NCBI RefSeq assembly: GCF_004331455.1
Contig: NZ_SJJR01000004.1
Span: 124,001 to 188,000, forward strand
Length of the DNA stretch: 64,000 bases
Origin: Micromonospora zingiberis
GTDB lineage: Bacteria > Actinomycetota > Actinomycetes > Mycobacteriales > Micromonosporaceae
Direction of reading: 5' to 3'
Of this stretch, positions 46,383-54,339 are shown in pieces (within the stretch, counting starts at the first letter, position 1; the number at the start of each line of letters is the position of its first letter). The notes under the pieces are model-generated. The model had not been told where the DNA came from. It saw only the letters and a program-made list of their open reading frames with translations, and ran no database searches. Both the position numbers and the translations under genes were made by a program.

Positions 46383-49151
46383 ATGGCCAGATCACGCACA
46401 CCACTGCCGACACGGAAAGCCGTACCGGCGATCGTCACCGCGTTCGCCCTCGTCACCGCGGCGTCGGTGGCGACCGTCCCCGCCCAGGCCCAGGAACAGC
46501 AGGCCGCCCCGCAGATCGTCGTGGACCTCGGTGAGCGCACCGGGGAGTTCCTGGGCGCCGCCAGTGGCGCCCTGTACGGGCTCAGCGACGAGGGGGTGCC
46601 GAGCGACAACACCCTGGAGCCGCTGCGGTTGACCACCGTCAACCAGAAGCCACCCGCCGGCGCCCAGCACCCCAACGGCGACGCCCTGGTGGTGGCGGAG
46701 CCGTTCTTCCGCACCGGCGGTGAGTACATCCAGATCAACGTCCAGGACATGTACGCCCAGTGGACGTACGAGAACGTCGGCGGAGTCATCCCCTGCAACC
46801 AGGTCTGCTTCGACAACTACATGGAGAAGCTGGCCTGGGTGGTCGACCAGGTCTCCAAGCACCCGCACGCCGACAAGATCGTCTACGTGCCGTTCAACGA
46901 GCCGGACTTCATCTGGTACGGCACCTCCACCGGCAACCCCGTCCAGTACCAGCAGCGTCGGGACGCGTTGCTCAGCCACTGGAAGACCGCGGTCGAGTAC
47001 ATCCGTGAGCACCACCAGGGCGCCCGGGTGATGGGCACCAACGACGCGCTGTTCCGGGAACGCTTCTACGGTGACTTCCTCACCTTCGCCCGGGACAACG
47101 ACGTGCTGCCCGACTTCGTCTCCTGGCACCAGCTCGACTCCACCGGCCTGGACCCGCAGCACGGCAACTACTTCCGCACCAACTACGAGACCTACCGGAG
47201 GATGGAGCGGGAGCGCGGCATCGCGCCGATCCCGATCAACATCAACGAGTACGGCGGCAACCGGGACCTCACCGTGCCCGGCCAGCTCCTCCAGTACGTC
47301 GCGATGTTCGAGGAGGCCAAGGTCGACGCGGGCGGCAAGGCGTACTGGACCGCCGCCGGCCTGCTCGGCGGGGACGTCGTGGAGACCAACAAGCCCGGCG
47401 GCGGCTGGTGGTTCTACAAGATGTACGCCGACCTGGCCGGCGCCGACACCGTCAAGGTGACCCCACCGCCCGCCACCACCATCGACAAGCTGGAAGCCAT
47501 CGGCGCCATCGACGACACCCGCCGTCAGGCCCGGGTCATCGCCGGCGGCGGCACGGCTACCGACTTCGACGTCGTGATCGACAACATCGACCGGGAACTG
47601 TTCGGTGACAAGGTCAACGTGACGGTCGCCGCGACCACCTGGAGCGGGCAGAACTCCGACGCCCCGCCGCCGGTCGTGCTCCGCGACGAGGACCTCACCC
47701 CGGAGAACGGCTCGTTGGTGATCCCGATCCGGGGGCTCGGCTTCCACGGTGACGGCGCGCGGAACGTCGACCTGATGGCGGCGTACGAGATCGTGCTGTC
47801 GCCCGGCGGTGCTGGCACCCGCCAGTCGGTCGACCTGCCCTGGCGGGCCTCGTACGAGGCGGAGTCGGCGACGGTCACGGCGGGCACGATCCAGACCTTC
47901 GGCACCCCGGCGAACTGGAACGCGGCCGCCACCTCGGGCAGCCGGCACGTCGGCAACCTCACCCAGAACACCAGCGCGGTCACCTTCGACGTGGAGGTGC
48001 CCGAGGCCGGTGACTACAAGCTGAGCATCCTCTACGGCAACCAGACCGGTCAGCCCTCCCAGCAGGCGCTCACCGTCAACGGTGGCCAGGCCCAGTTCGT
48101 CACCTACCAGGCCACGCTGAATTTCCAGTGGCGCACCCGCAAGGACGTGGTGGTCCAGCTCCGGGCCGGGGAGAACCAGATCCGGCTGGCCAAGTCCCAC
48201 CCCGAGCTGGGCACGGCGGTCGCCCAGGCGACGCTGGACCGGATCGACCTGGAACGGCTCTCCGGCGCGGTCGTCACCCGCGACTACGAGGCCGAGCGGT
48301 CCCAGACCAAGGGCGACGTGACCTACGAGTACGGCCACCAGCAGCAGTCGGGGGCGGGTCACCTCACCCTCAAGCGTGGTGGCGAGGCGATGTTCTCGGT
48401 GTACGCCGAGGAGGACGGCTACTACGACCTGGAGTTCCGGCACAACAGCCCGGGACGCCCCGGGTCGGTCACCGCGAACATCGGGCTCGACCGGCGTCCG
48501 GTCGACGGCGCCGTGCTCCGGGCCAACCCCGGCGGTGGCGCGTTCTTCAAGACCGACCGGCACCGCCTCTTCCTCTCCGCCGGAGTGAACCGGGTGACCG
48601 TGGAACCGGCCGCCAACACCCCGGTACGCCTCGACCGGCTCAGCGTCACCCGGGCCACGAACGCCCCGGCGGTGCGGACGGTGGAGGCCGAGGCGACCAC
48701 GCTGGCCGGCTCGGCCAGGGTGGAGAGCCACGGGTACGCCTCGGGTGGGCGGTACGTCGGTTGGGTCGGCCAGGGGCCGCAGAACCGGCTGTCGTTCCAG
48801 GTCGACGTGGACCAGGCCGGTGAGTACATGCTCGTGGTGCACTACTCCAACGACGAGCGGGACACCGGCCACGTCTACAACGCCGACATCATCTCCCGGC
48901 CGGTCGACCTCGTCGTCAACGACGGGGACGCTGCCCGGTACTGGTTCAAGAACACCTGGTCCTGGGGCAACTGGTGGGCGCGTGGCGTGCCGGTGACCCT
49001 CAAGGCCGGCACCAACACCATCACCATGTTCAACGACCCGGCCAACGGCGCCACGGCAGCGGGCTGCCCGACGCCCTGCATGCCCACCCTGGACAGCCAG
49101 TGGGCGCCGAACCTCGACCGGTTCGACCTGGCCCCGATCAGGGTCGGCTGA
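46383..49151 (+). CDS. Secreted GH39-like glycosidase with carbohydrate-binding modules
   Basis: A 922-residue exported protein. The signal peptide ends near VPAQAQEQ (about 36). The catalytic barrel (50-400) has paired glutamates in PFNEPDFIWYG (Glu173, acid/base) and ININEYGG (Glu289, nucleophile), as in clan A families such as GH39. Residues 490-630 and 765-920 are CBM35/CBM6-like sandwiches (YEAESATV...; VEAEATTLAGS...YVGWVG...), with a third, less clear domain between. AGGAGGAGAAGC precedes the ATG. It may release a galactose-containing disaccharide from plant or arabinogalactan-type polymer, which the importer and GH36 then use. The exact family is not certain. Confidence 0.85.
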   Translation: MARSRTPLPTRKAVPAIVTAFALVTAASVATVPAQAQEQQAAPQIVVDLGERTGEFLGAASGALYGLSDEGVPSDNTLEPLRLTTVNQKPPAGAQHPNGDALVVAEPFFRTGGEYIQINVQDMYAQWTYENVGGVIPCNQVCFDNYMEKLAWVVDQVSKHPHADKIVYVPFNEPDFIWYGTSTGNPVQYQQRRDALLSHWKTAVEYIREHHQGARVMGTNDALFRERFYGDFLTFARDNDVLPDFVSWHQLDSTGLDPQHGNYFRTNYETYRRMERERGIAPIPININEYGGNRDLTVPGQLLQYVAMFEEAKVDAGGKAYWTAAGLLGGDVVETNKPGGGWWFYKMYADLAGADTVKVTPPPATTIDKLEAIGAIDDTRRQARVIAGGGTATDFDVVIDNIDRELFGDKVNVTVAATTWSGQNSDAPPPVVLRDEDLTPENGSLVIPIRGLGFHGDGARNVDLMAAYEIVLSPGGAGTRQSVDLPWRASYEAESATVTAGTIQTFGTPANWNAAATSGSRHVGNLTQNTSAVTFDVEVPEAGDYKLSILYGNQTGQPSQQALTVNGGQAQFVTYQATLNFQWRTRKDVVVQLRAGENQIRLAKSHPELGTAVAQATLDRIDLERLSGAVVTRDYEAERSQTKGDVTYEYGHQQQSGAGHLTLKRGGEAMFSVYAEEDGYYDLEFRHNSPGRPGSVTANIGLDRRPVDGAVLRANPGGGAFFKTDRHRLFLSAGVNRVTVEPAANTPVRLDRLSVTRATNAPAVRTVEAEATTLAGSARVESHGYASGGRYVGWVGQGPQNRLSFQVDVDQAGEYMLVVHYSNDERDTGHVYNADIISRPVDLVVNDGDAARYWFKNTWSWGNWWARGVPVTLKAGTNTITMFNDPANGATAAGCPTPCMPTLDSQWAPNLDRFDLAPIRVG

Positions 49152-49165
49152 TCCTCCGATGACGG

Positions 49166-49204
49166 CCCGGGACGGGTCTCGGCTGCGGCCGGGCCCGTCC
49201 CGGG
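49166..49204. terminator. Terminator stem after the GH39-like gene
   Basis: Eleven-base perfect arms (49166-49176 and 49194-49204) around a 17-base loop, 14 bases past the glycosidase stop and before the convergent membrane-protein gene. Confidence 0.75.
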
Positions 49205-49230
49205 TCGCGGCGCGACCGGCACCCGGCCGC

Positions 49231-50070
49231 TCAGGAATCTGCTGCGGATTCGGGTGGCGGTGTCCTGGTCGGTCGGCGCCGGCGCCGACCGACCAGGACA
49301 CCGAGCAGGTTCAGCCCGAGCGCGTACGCCCCGGCGCCCACCAGCAGGGCGATCCCGGCGCTGCTTCCCCCGTCGCCGACCAGCAGCGGGGGATCGGACC
49401 ACACGTCCAGCGCCAGGCCGGCGAGCGCGACCGCCGTGCCCGCCGCGATCGGTGGGACCGCCCACAACAGCCAGGACGGCCCGCCGAACTCGTCGTCCTG
49501 GGCCAGTCCGACCTGCATCGCGGCGTACCAGATCAATCCGAGCAGGATCAGCAGCGCGCCGCGCTGGCTGGTCCGGCGGCCGGCCAGCAGGATCCCCAGG
49601 CCGACCCCGGCGGCGGCGAGCAGCGGATAACCGGCAAGCTCGTGCAGGAGCACCCGGACCAGCACCGGGTCGTCGTACGCCGGGCCGACGCGGTGGCCGG
49701 CCTCCCGTGCCCGGGCGAGCGGGTACGCCACCAGCACGGTGACCCCGGCCAGCAGCACCCCGAGCGGCGCCGCGACCGCCAGGGCGGTCGCCTGGGAATG
49801 GCGGCGGGCCAGGGCGGCGCCGGCCAACAGGGCCAGCAGTTGTCCGCCGAGCACCCCCGACGTGTACCGGAAGATCCGGGTGGCGTGCAACGATTCCTGC
49901 TGCTGCGCGTCACCCTGCGGGTCGTAGTTGACCCAGAACTCGTAGAGTTCGTCGTTGATTGGCATGGAGATCCAGGCCAGCAGGGCCATCACCGGAATCG
50001 ACCAGACCACCGGATGCGTCAGCACGCTGCGCGGCGTAGGCATCCCGGGACGCGACTGCCTCGTCAGCAT
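49231..50070 (-). CDS. Multi-pass membrane protein of unknown function
   Basis: A 279-residue protein with about seven hydrophobic segments and a conserved-looking first loop (INDELYEFWVNYDPQGDAQQQ), together with ARRHSQATALAVAAPLGVLL and ILLAGRRTSQRGALL. This resembles uncharacterised ABC-2-like or DUF membrane proteins, but no family can be named. ATG 50070 is preferred to one six codons earlier. The last residues RRRRRPTRTPPP are encoded by a perfect 46-bp palindrome, so the native tail may have been extended through a terminator. Confidence 0.75.
   Translation of the reverse strand: MLTRQSRPGMPTPRSVLTHPVVWSIPVMALLAWISMPINDELYEFWVNYDPQGDAQQQESLHATRIFRYTSGVLGGQLLALLAGAALARRHSQATALAVAAPLGVLLAGVTVLVAYPLARAREAGHRVGPAYDDPVLVRVLLHELAGYPLLAAAGVGLGILLAGRRTSQRGALLILLGLIWYAAMQVGLAQDDEFGGPSWLLWAVPPIAAGTAVALAGLALDVWSDPPLLVGDGGSSAGIALLVGAGAYALGLNLLGVLVGRRRRRPTRTPPPESAADS
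49258..49303. repeat. Perfect 46-bp palindrome inside the 3' end of the membrane-protein gene
   Basis: Bases 49258-49280 and 49281-49303 are exact reverse complements with no loop bases, centred on GGCGCC. The core TCGGCGCCGA recurs in the inverted repeat at 52930-52968. It is longer than needed for termination and would extrude a 23-bp stem. Confidence 0.9.
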
Positions 50071-50187
50071 CCCACCAGTCTCGCCCACGAAGCCCCCCCG
50101 GCGGCAAGCGACCGTGGCGGCGGTGTGGGCCTGACGCCAAGCCGGTCCGCGCGCAACGACAATGGACCGGCGCGCACGCGGGCTTGC

Positions 50188-50206
50188 ATCTCAAGCCGCT
50201 TGAGAT
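50188..50206 (+). promoter_or_regulatory. MerR-type operator/promoter
   Basis: ATCTCAAG and CTTGAGAT are exact arms around CCG. TTGCAT (50184-50189) and CATAGT (50209-50214) make -35 and -10 elements with a 19-base spacer, the long spacing on which MerR proteins act by twisting DNA. Transcription would begin about at the GTG start codon of the gene, making it leaderless. Confidence 0.75.
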
Positions 50207-50221
50207 CGCATAGTGGGCGTC

Positions 50222-51214
50222 GTGGACACGAACGAGTTGTACGTCATCGGGGATGTCGCCCGGCGGACCGGCCTCAGCGTCAGTGCCATCCGGTACTACG
50301 CGGACGCCGGTGTCGTCACGCCGGCCGCCAGCACCCCGGCCGGCCACCGCCGGTACGACGTGTCGGCCATCGCCCGGCTGGAACTGGTGCGGACGCTACG
50401 GGAACTCGGCGCCGGCCTGGACGAGATCCGGCGGGTGCTGGCCGGCGAGGCGACGCTGCGCGAACTGGCCGACACCCACCTGGCCCTGCTGTCCCGGCAG
50501 GAGGCACGGCTGCGCAGCCGCCGCGCCGTGCTGTCGGCCATCCTGCGTCAGGGCTCCACGGCCGAGCAGGTCACGTTGATGCACAAGCTGGCCGGCATGC
50601 CGGACGAGGAGCGCGACCGGCTGATCGACGAGTTCTGGACCGAGGTTTCCGCTGGCTGGGAGCCGCCGGAGCGGATGGTCGAGTGGTGGCGGGCGGCCCG
50701 GCCGCAGCTGCCCGAACATCCCACCGCGGCCCAACTGGAGGCGTGGATCGAGCTGGCCGAGTTGGCCCAGGACACCGAGGTCCGGCAGGCCGTGCGCCGT
50801 GAGCTGTACGAGGCCTGCAACACCGGAGTCGGCCCGCTGATGAGTTCGTCGTCGATGCTGGACAGCTTCGAGGCGGGCACGCCGATCGGCCAGGCGGCGA
50901 TGGACGCGGCGCGGGAGCAGGTGCCGCCGGACTCGCCGCAGGGTCGGGAGATCGCCGACCGGTGGATCGGGTGGCTGACCGGCATCTTCGCGACACCGGA
51001 CAGCCCCGGGATACCGGACACGCCCGAGTTCCGGATCCAGACCGCCGACCACATGTTGGCGGGCGCGGAATGGGACCGCACGCCGCCGGATCCGGAGGGA
51101 CCGTTCGACCGGTACATGGCCCTGGTCTGCGCCGTCAACGACGCGTCACCGGAGCGGTTCCCGTACGAGTGGCTGGCCGCGGCACTGCGGGCGTCCGCCA
51201 TTCCTGCTCGCTAG
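50222..51214 (+). CDS. MerR-family transcriptional regulator
   Basis: A protein of about 330 residues. The N-terminal MerR helix-turn-helix reads YVIGDVARRTGLSVSAIRYY followed by AGHRRYDVSAIARLELVRTL; a coiled-coil/dimer helix follows (ELGAGLDEIRRVLAGEATL). The long C-terminal domain (about 200 residues) has no cysteine signature of metal sensors and probably binds a small organic ligand. GTG 50222 is chosen because it fits a leaderless transcript from the MerR-type promoter; GTG 50213 is the alternative. It is likely autoregulated. Confidence 0.88.
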   Translation: MDTNELYVIGDVARRTGLSVSAIRYYADAGVVTPAASTPAGHRRYDVSAIARLELVRTLRELGAGLDEIRRVLAGEATLRELADTHLALLSRQEARLRSRRAVLSAILRQGSTAEQVTLMHKLAGMPDEERDRLIDEFWTEVSAGWEPPERMVEWWRAARPQLPEHPTAAQLEAWIELAELAQDTEVRQAVRRELYEACNTGVGPLMSSSSMLDSFEAGTPIGQAAMDAAREQVPPDSPQGREIADRWIGWLTGIFATPDSPGIPDTPEFRIQTADHMLAGAEWDRTPPDPEGPFDRYMALVCAVNDASPERFPYEWLAAALRASAIPAR

Positions 51215-51307
51215 CCCCGCCACGTCGATCCGCACCGGCGGCGACCCGGTGGAGGACGCCGTCGGGCTGCCGGTCGACGTCGCGGTCGAGCCGGTGCGAA
51301 GCCCGGG

Positions 51308-52774
51308 TCAGTGCCCGCCGCGGCGAGCGCCCGGCCGCGCCCGGGCGGAAAAGGCCGCCGCACCGGATCGCGTCGGTGCGGATCGGGTCGAGGTGGTCGG
51401 TGCCGCCTTGCCGCCGCGTCGGCCCCGCCCGCCGTGGGCAGGCTGCGCCTCGGACCGGGACCCGGTGCCCTGCGTTCCGCGGCGCGATCCGGTGGCCTGA
51501 GCTTCGCGGCGCGATCCGGTGGCCGGCGCCGATCGGCGGGAGTCGGTGGCCGGTGGCGCCGGCTGGGGGACCAGCGTGCGTTCTCCCGGGGCGAGTTCGC
51601 GGAGCAGGGCGTCGCCCGGGCGCAGCCGGGTGGTGGTCGCCTTGATGCCCGCCTTGCGGGTCAGTTCCCGTACCTCGGGCACCTGCCCGTCGGTCATCAG
51701 CGTGACGACGGTGCCCGCCGCGCCGGCCCGGGCGGTACGGCCCGAGCGGTGCAGGTACGCCTTGTGCTCCACCGGCGGGTCGGCGTGCACGACGAGGGCC
51801 ACGTCGTCGACGTGGATGCCCCGCGCCGCGATGTCGGTGGCGACCAGCGTGTGTGCCTGCCCGTCGGAGAACGCCTGCAGGTTCCTGGTGCGCGCGGCCT
51901 GGGCCAGGTTGCCATGCAGTTCGACGGCGGTCACCCCGGCCGCGACCAGCCGGCGGGTGAGCGTTTTGGCCCCCCGCTTGGTGCGTGTGAACACCACCGT
52001 GCGGCCCGGCGCGGCGGTCAGTTCGACCAGCACGGCGAACCGGTCGTCGGTGTGGACGTGCAGCACATGGTGCGCCATCGCGGTGACCGGCGACAGCGTC
52101 GAGTCGACGCTGTGCACGGCCGGATCGGTGAGGAACCGCCGCACCAGGACATCGACGCCCGCGTCCAGGGTGGCGGAGAAGAGCAGCCGCTGCCCGCCAC
52201 GCGGGGTCTGCTCCAGCAGCCGCCGTACGGTGGGCAGGAAGCCGAGGTCGGCCATGTGGTCGGCCTCGTCGAGCACGGTGATCTCGACGGCGTCCAGGTG
52301 GGCGTGGCCCGAGTCGACATGGTCGGCGAGCCGGCCCGGGCAGGCCACCAGCACGTCGACTCCGGCGCGCAGCCCGGCGATCTGGGGCCGGGCGGCGACG
52401 CCACCGAAGATCGTCATCGTGCGTAGCGACAGCGCCTGTGCCAGCGGCGCCATCACGCTGTCGATCTGGGCGGCCAGCTCCCGGGTGGGGGCGAGGATCA
52501 GCGCCCGGGGACGCCCGGCCCGCCGGGGCGTGGCGGTGGCGGCCAGGCGGGTCAGCACCGCCAGCACGAAGGCGTAGGTCTTGCCCGAACCGGTGCGCCC
52601 CCGGCCGAGCACGTCCCGCCCGGCGAGCGCGTCGGGCAGGGTCGCGGCCTGGATGGGGAAGGGCCGCTGCACCCCGGTCGCGGCCAGCACGCGGTTCAGC
52701 GCGTCGGGCACGCCGAGGTCGGCGAAGGTGATGGTGTCGGACGAGATGGTCTGGCGTGGGCGGCGTGCCGCCAT
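51308..52774 (-). CDS. DEAD-box ATP-dependent RNA helicase
   Basis: A 488-residue helicase. Motifs: Q-motif region VQRPFPIQAATLPDAL, Walker A GRTGSGKTYAF, Ia PTRELAAQ, DEAD box VLDEADHMADLGF, SAT in LLFSATLDA, IV VVFTRTKRGAK and VI HRSGRTARAGAAG. A basic C-terminal tail (about 110 residues) contains four copies of a nine-residue repeat. ATG 52774 fits family starts; an ATG 30 codons upstream lacks a ribosome site. It probably remodels structured RNA, for example in ribosome assembly or cold adaptation. Confidence 0.94.
   Translation of the reverse strand: MAARRPRQTISSDTITFADLGVPDALNRVLAATGVQRPFPIQAATLPDALAGRDVLGRGRTGSGKTYAFVLAVLTRLAATATPRRAGRPRALILAPTRELAAQIDSVMAPLAQALSLRTMTIFGGVAARPQIAGLRAGVDVLVACPGRLADHVDSGHAHLDAVEITVLDEADHMADLGFLPTVRRLLEQTPRGGQRLLFSATLDAGVDVLVRRFLTDPAVHSVDSTLSPVTAMAHHVLHVHTDDRFAVLVELTAAPGRTVVFTRTKRGAKTLTRRLVAAGVTAVELHGNLAQAARTRNLQAFSDGQAHTLVATDIAARGIHVDDVALVVHADPPVEHKAYLHRSGRTARAGAAGTVVTLMTDGQVPEVRELTRKAGIKATTTRLRPGDALLRELAPGERTLVPQPAPPATDSRRSAPATGSRREAQATGSRRGTQGTGSRSEAQPAHGGRGRRGGKAAPTTSTRSAPTRSGAAAFSARARPGARRGGH
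51446..51553 (-). repeat. Four nine-codon repeats in the helicase tail
   Basis: A 27-base period encodes four units of the form PATDSRRSA, PATGSRREA, QATGSRRGT and QGTGSRSEA. The DNA copies share the core GGCGCGATCCGGTGGCC. Such basic Ser/Arg repeats usually bind RNA; copy number may vary by slippage. Confidence 0.85.
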
Positions 52775-52929
52775 GGAGGCTCCGAACGTCGAAGGGACGT
52801 CCCGCCCGGCGCTGACCGTTTTCGGCCGCGGCGCGTGGCGTGGGACATCGAACCCGGCCGCCATGCTGGGCGGGCCGTGCCGCCAGTCTACTCGAACCCG
52901 CTGCCGGATCACGGTGCCCGCCGGTCTGG

Positions 52930-52968
52930 GGTGACCAGGCATCGGCGCCGACCGATCAGGGCGTCACC
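52930..52968. terminator. Terminator-like inverted repeat downstream of the small hypothetical gene
   Basis: GGTGAC (52930-52935) and GTCACC (52963-52968) enclose an inner hairpin centred on TCGGCGCCGA (52942-52951). The right arm lies inside the last codons of the small minus-strand gene. It should stop that transcript before the helicase gene. Confidence 0.55.
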
Positions 52969-53174
52969 ACCTGCCACCGACTCTGCTCGTCCATCCAGGC
53001 CCGGGCCAGGATCTCCGCCGACTGTCGGCCGGGGCACGGGTAGATCTTGGATCGGCCGGCATCGCCGCCGGCTCGGGCCTCCACCTCCCACGACTCGCCA
53101 TCCGTTCGGATGTACACGTCGCGACGCCCTCGCACGGTGCGGTTGCCATTCCACCAGTGGCGCTCGGTTTTCAC
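52956..53174 (-). CDS. Small hypothetical protein
   Basis: A 72-residue soluble protein starting at GTG 53174. Visible features are a basic start (VKTERHWWNGNRTVRGRRDV), WEVEARAGGDAGRSK and a helical SAEILARAWMDEQSRW ending. Similar short proteins with R-G-G-rich strands are frequent in actinobacteria and have no known function. The open frame upstream of the GTG is not protein-like. Confidence 0.65.
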   Translation of the reverse strand: MKTERHWWNGNRTVRGRRDVYIRTDGESWEVEARAGGDAGRSKIYPCPGRQSAEILARAWMDEQSRWQVVTP

Positions 53175-53229
53175 CCCCCGACCGTATAGCACCAGCTCCG
53201 AGGAGGGAATATTAGCGATCTTGGTGGCA

Positions 53230-54339
53230 TCAGTTCCGGCCGGGCAGCGACACCGACAGCTGCTGCGGCCGGTGGTCGGAGGCGCCACGCCCGTCGCCGA
53301 AGTGGTACGAGTGCACCCGCACCTGGGGCGAGACGAACGCCCAGTCGAGCCGCCACCCATACGGCCAGCCGGGACGATGTGCCCAGCTCGCCGGGTAGAG
53401 CGACGGCATGGCGTAACTGGCGTCGCGCAGCCCGTCCGGCAGCTTACGCAGGTCACCCATTGCCGGTGTGGTGTTCAGGTCCCCGGCGAGCAGCACCGGG
53501 TGCGGATTGTCGCGGACGTCACGGGCCAGCGCCCGCCACTGCGGCTCCCGCTGGGCGTGCTGCCCACGCATGATCCGGTAGAAGTCGCCGTCGAGCAGGC
53601 CGTGCTCGGGCGAGATCTGTACCGGCAGGTGCACGTTGTACGCCGACAGCACCCGCCCACCGCCGACGTCCAGGTCGGTACGGAGCGTCTTGTAGCGCCA
53701 CTCGTCGCCGGCCTCGGCGACCGCCGGCGGTAGCCCGACCGGCTCCACCGGCACCTGCCGCAGCACCGGTACGCGGGAGAGGGTCACCAGCTCACCGAGG
53801 ACCACCACCTGGAACCCGGGGAACTCGGCGCGTAGCCGGTCGAGGGTCGCCTCGGTCGGCCGACCCCGCTCGTACCAGTACTCCTGCAACAGGTAGACGT
53901 CGGCGTCGGCGTCCCGCAGGACCCGGTACAACTCCTCGGTCTCGCCGCCGGAGTCCCAGTAGCCGGTGTTCCAGGAGAACACCCGCAGCGCGTCGACCGG
54001 TGGCTCACCGTCCCCGCCCTGCCACCAGCGGATGTTCACGCCGCTGAGTCCGGCGCCGAGCAGCAGCCCGACGGCGGCGAGCAGCGCCACGGTGCGGCGC
54101 CGCCGGCTCACCGCCGCGCCGACGCCCAGCACCAGGGGCACCAGGAGGAAGGCCGGCGGTGGCACGGTGTCCACCGCGAGCCAGAGCCACCACCGGCCGC
54201 TGAGGACCAGGTGCGCGGCGGTGAACGCGAGCCAGAGCGCGGCGCCGCCGACCAGGACCGCCGCCGGCCAGCGCCGCCGCGCCGGTGGGGCGGGCGACGT
54301 CTGGTCGGCGGCGGTGTCAGCCGGGGCGGCTGTCGTCAC
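53230..54339 (-). CDS. Membrane-anchored EEP (endonuclease/exonuclease/phosphatase) family protein
   Basis: A 369-residue protein. Residues 25-110 hold about three membrane segments (VLVGGAALWLAFTAAHLVL; FLLVPLVLGVGAAV; VALLAAVGLLLGAGLSG). The EEP domain (120-365) has FSWNTGYWD, LQEYWYERG, YNVHLPVQI, LLAGDLNTTP and the final ASDHRPQQL, so catalytic Glu, Asp, Asn and His residues are present. GTG 54339 overlaps the stop of the glycosyltransferase gene as GTGA. In this cluster it may hydrolyse a phosphate ester of a lipid-linked sugar, but DNase or sphingomyelinase-like roles are possible. Confidence 0.88.
   Translation of the reverse strand: MTTAAPADTAADQTSPAPPARRRWPAAVLVGGAALWLAFTAAHLVLSGRWWLWLAVDTVPPPAFLLVPLVLGVGAAVSRRRRTVALLAAVGLLLGAGLSGVNIRWWQGGDGEPPVDALRVFSWNTGYWDSGGETEELYRVLRDADADVYLLQEYWYERGRPTEATLDRLRAEFPGFQVVVLGELVTLSRVPVLRQVPVEPVGLPPAVAEAGDEWRYKTLRTDLDVGGGRVLSAYNVHLPVQISPEHGLLDGDFYRIMRGQHAQREPQWRALARDVRDNPHPVLLAGDLNTTPAMGDLRKLPDGLRDASYAMPSLYPASWAHRPGWPYGWRLDWAFVSPQVRVHSYHFGDGRGASDHRPQQLSVSLPGRN

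Noticed and set aside
46392..49301. A 969-codon open frame on the minus strand opposite the GH39-like gene
   Set aside because: No recognisable domain; the plus strand shows signal peptide, catalytic glutamates and CBM repeats.
49258..49303. The long palindrome as inverted ends of a mobile element
   Set aside because: No transposase, target duplication or second copy with intervening cargo was seen.
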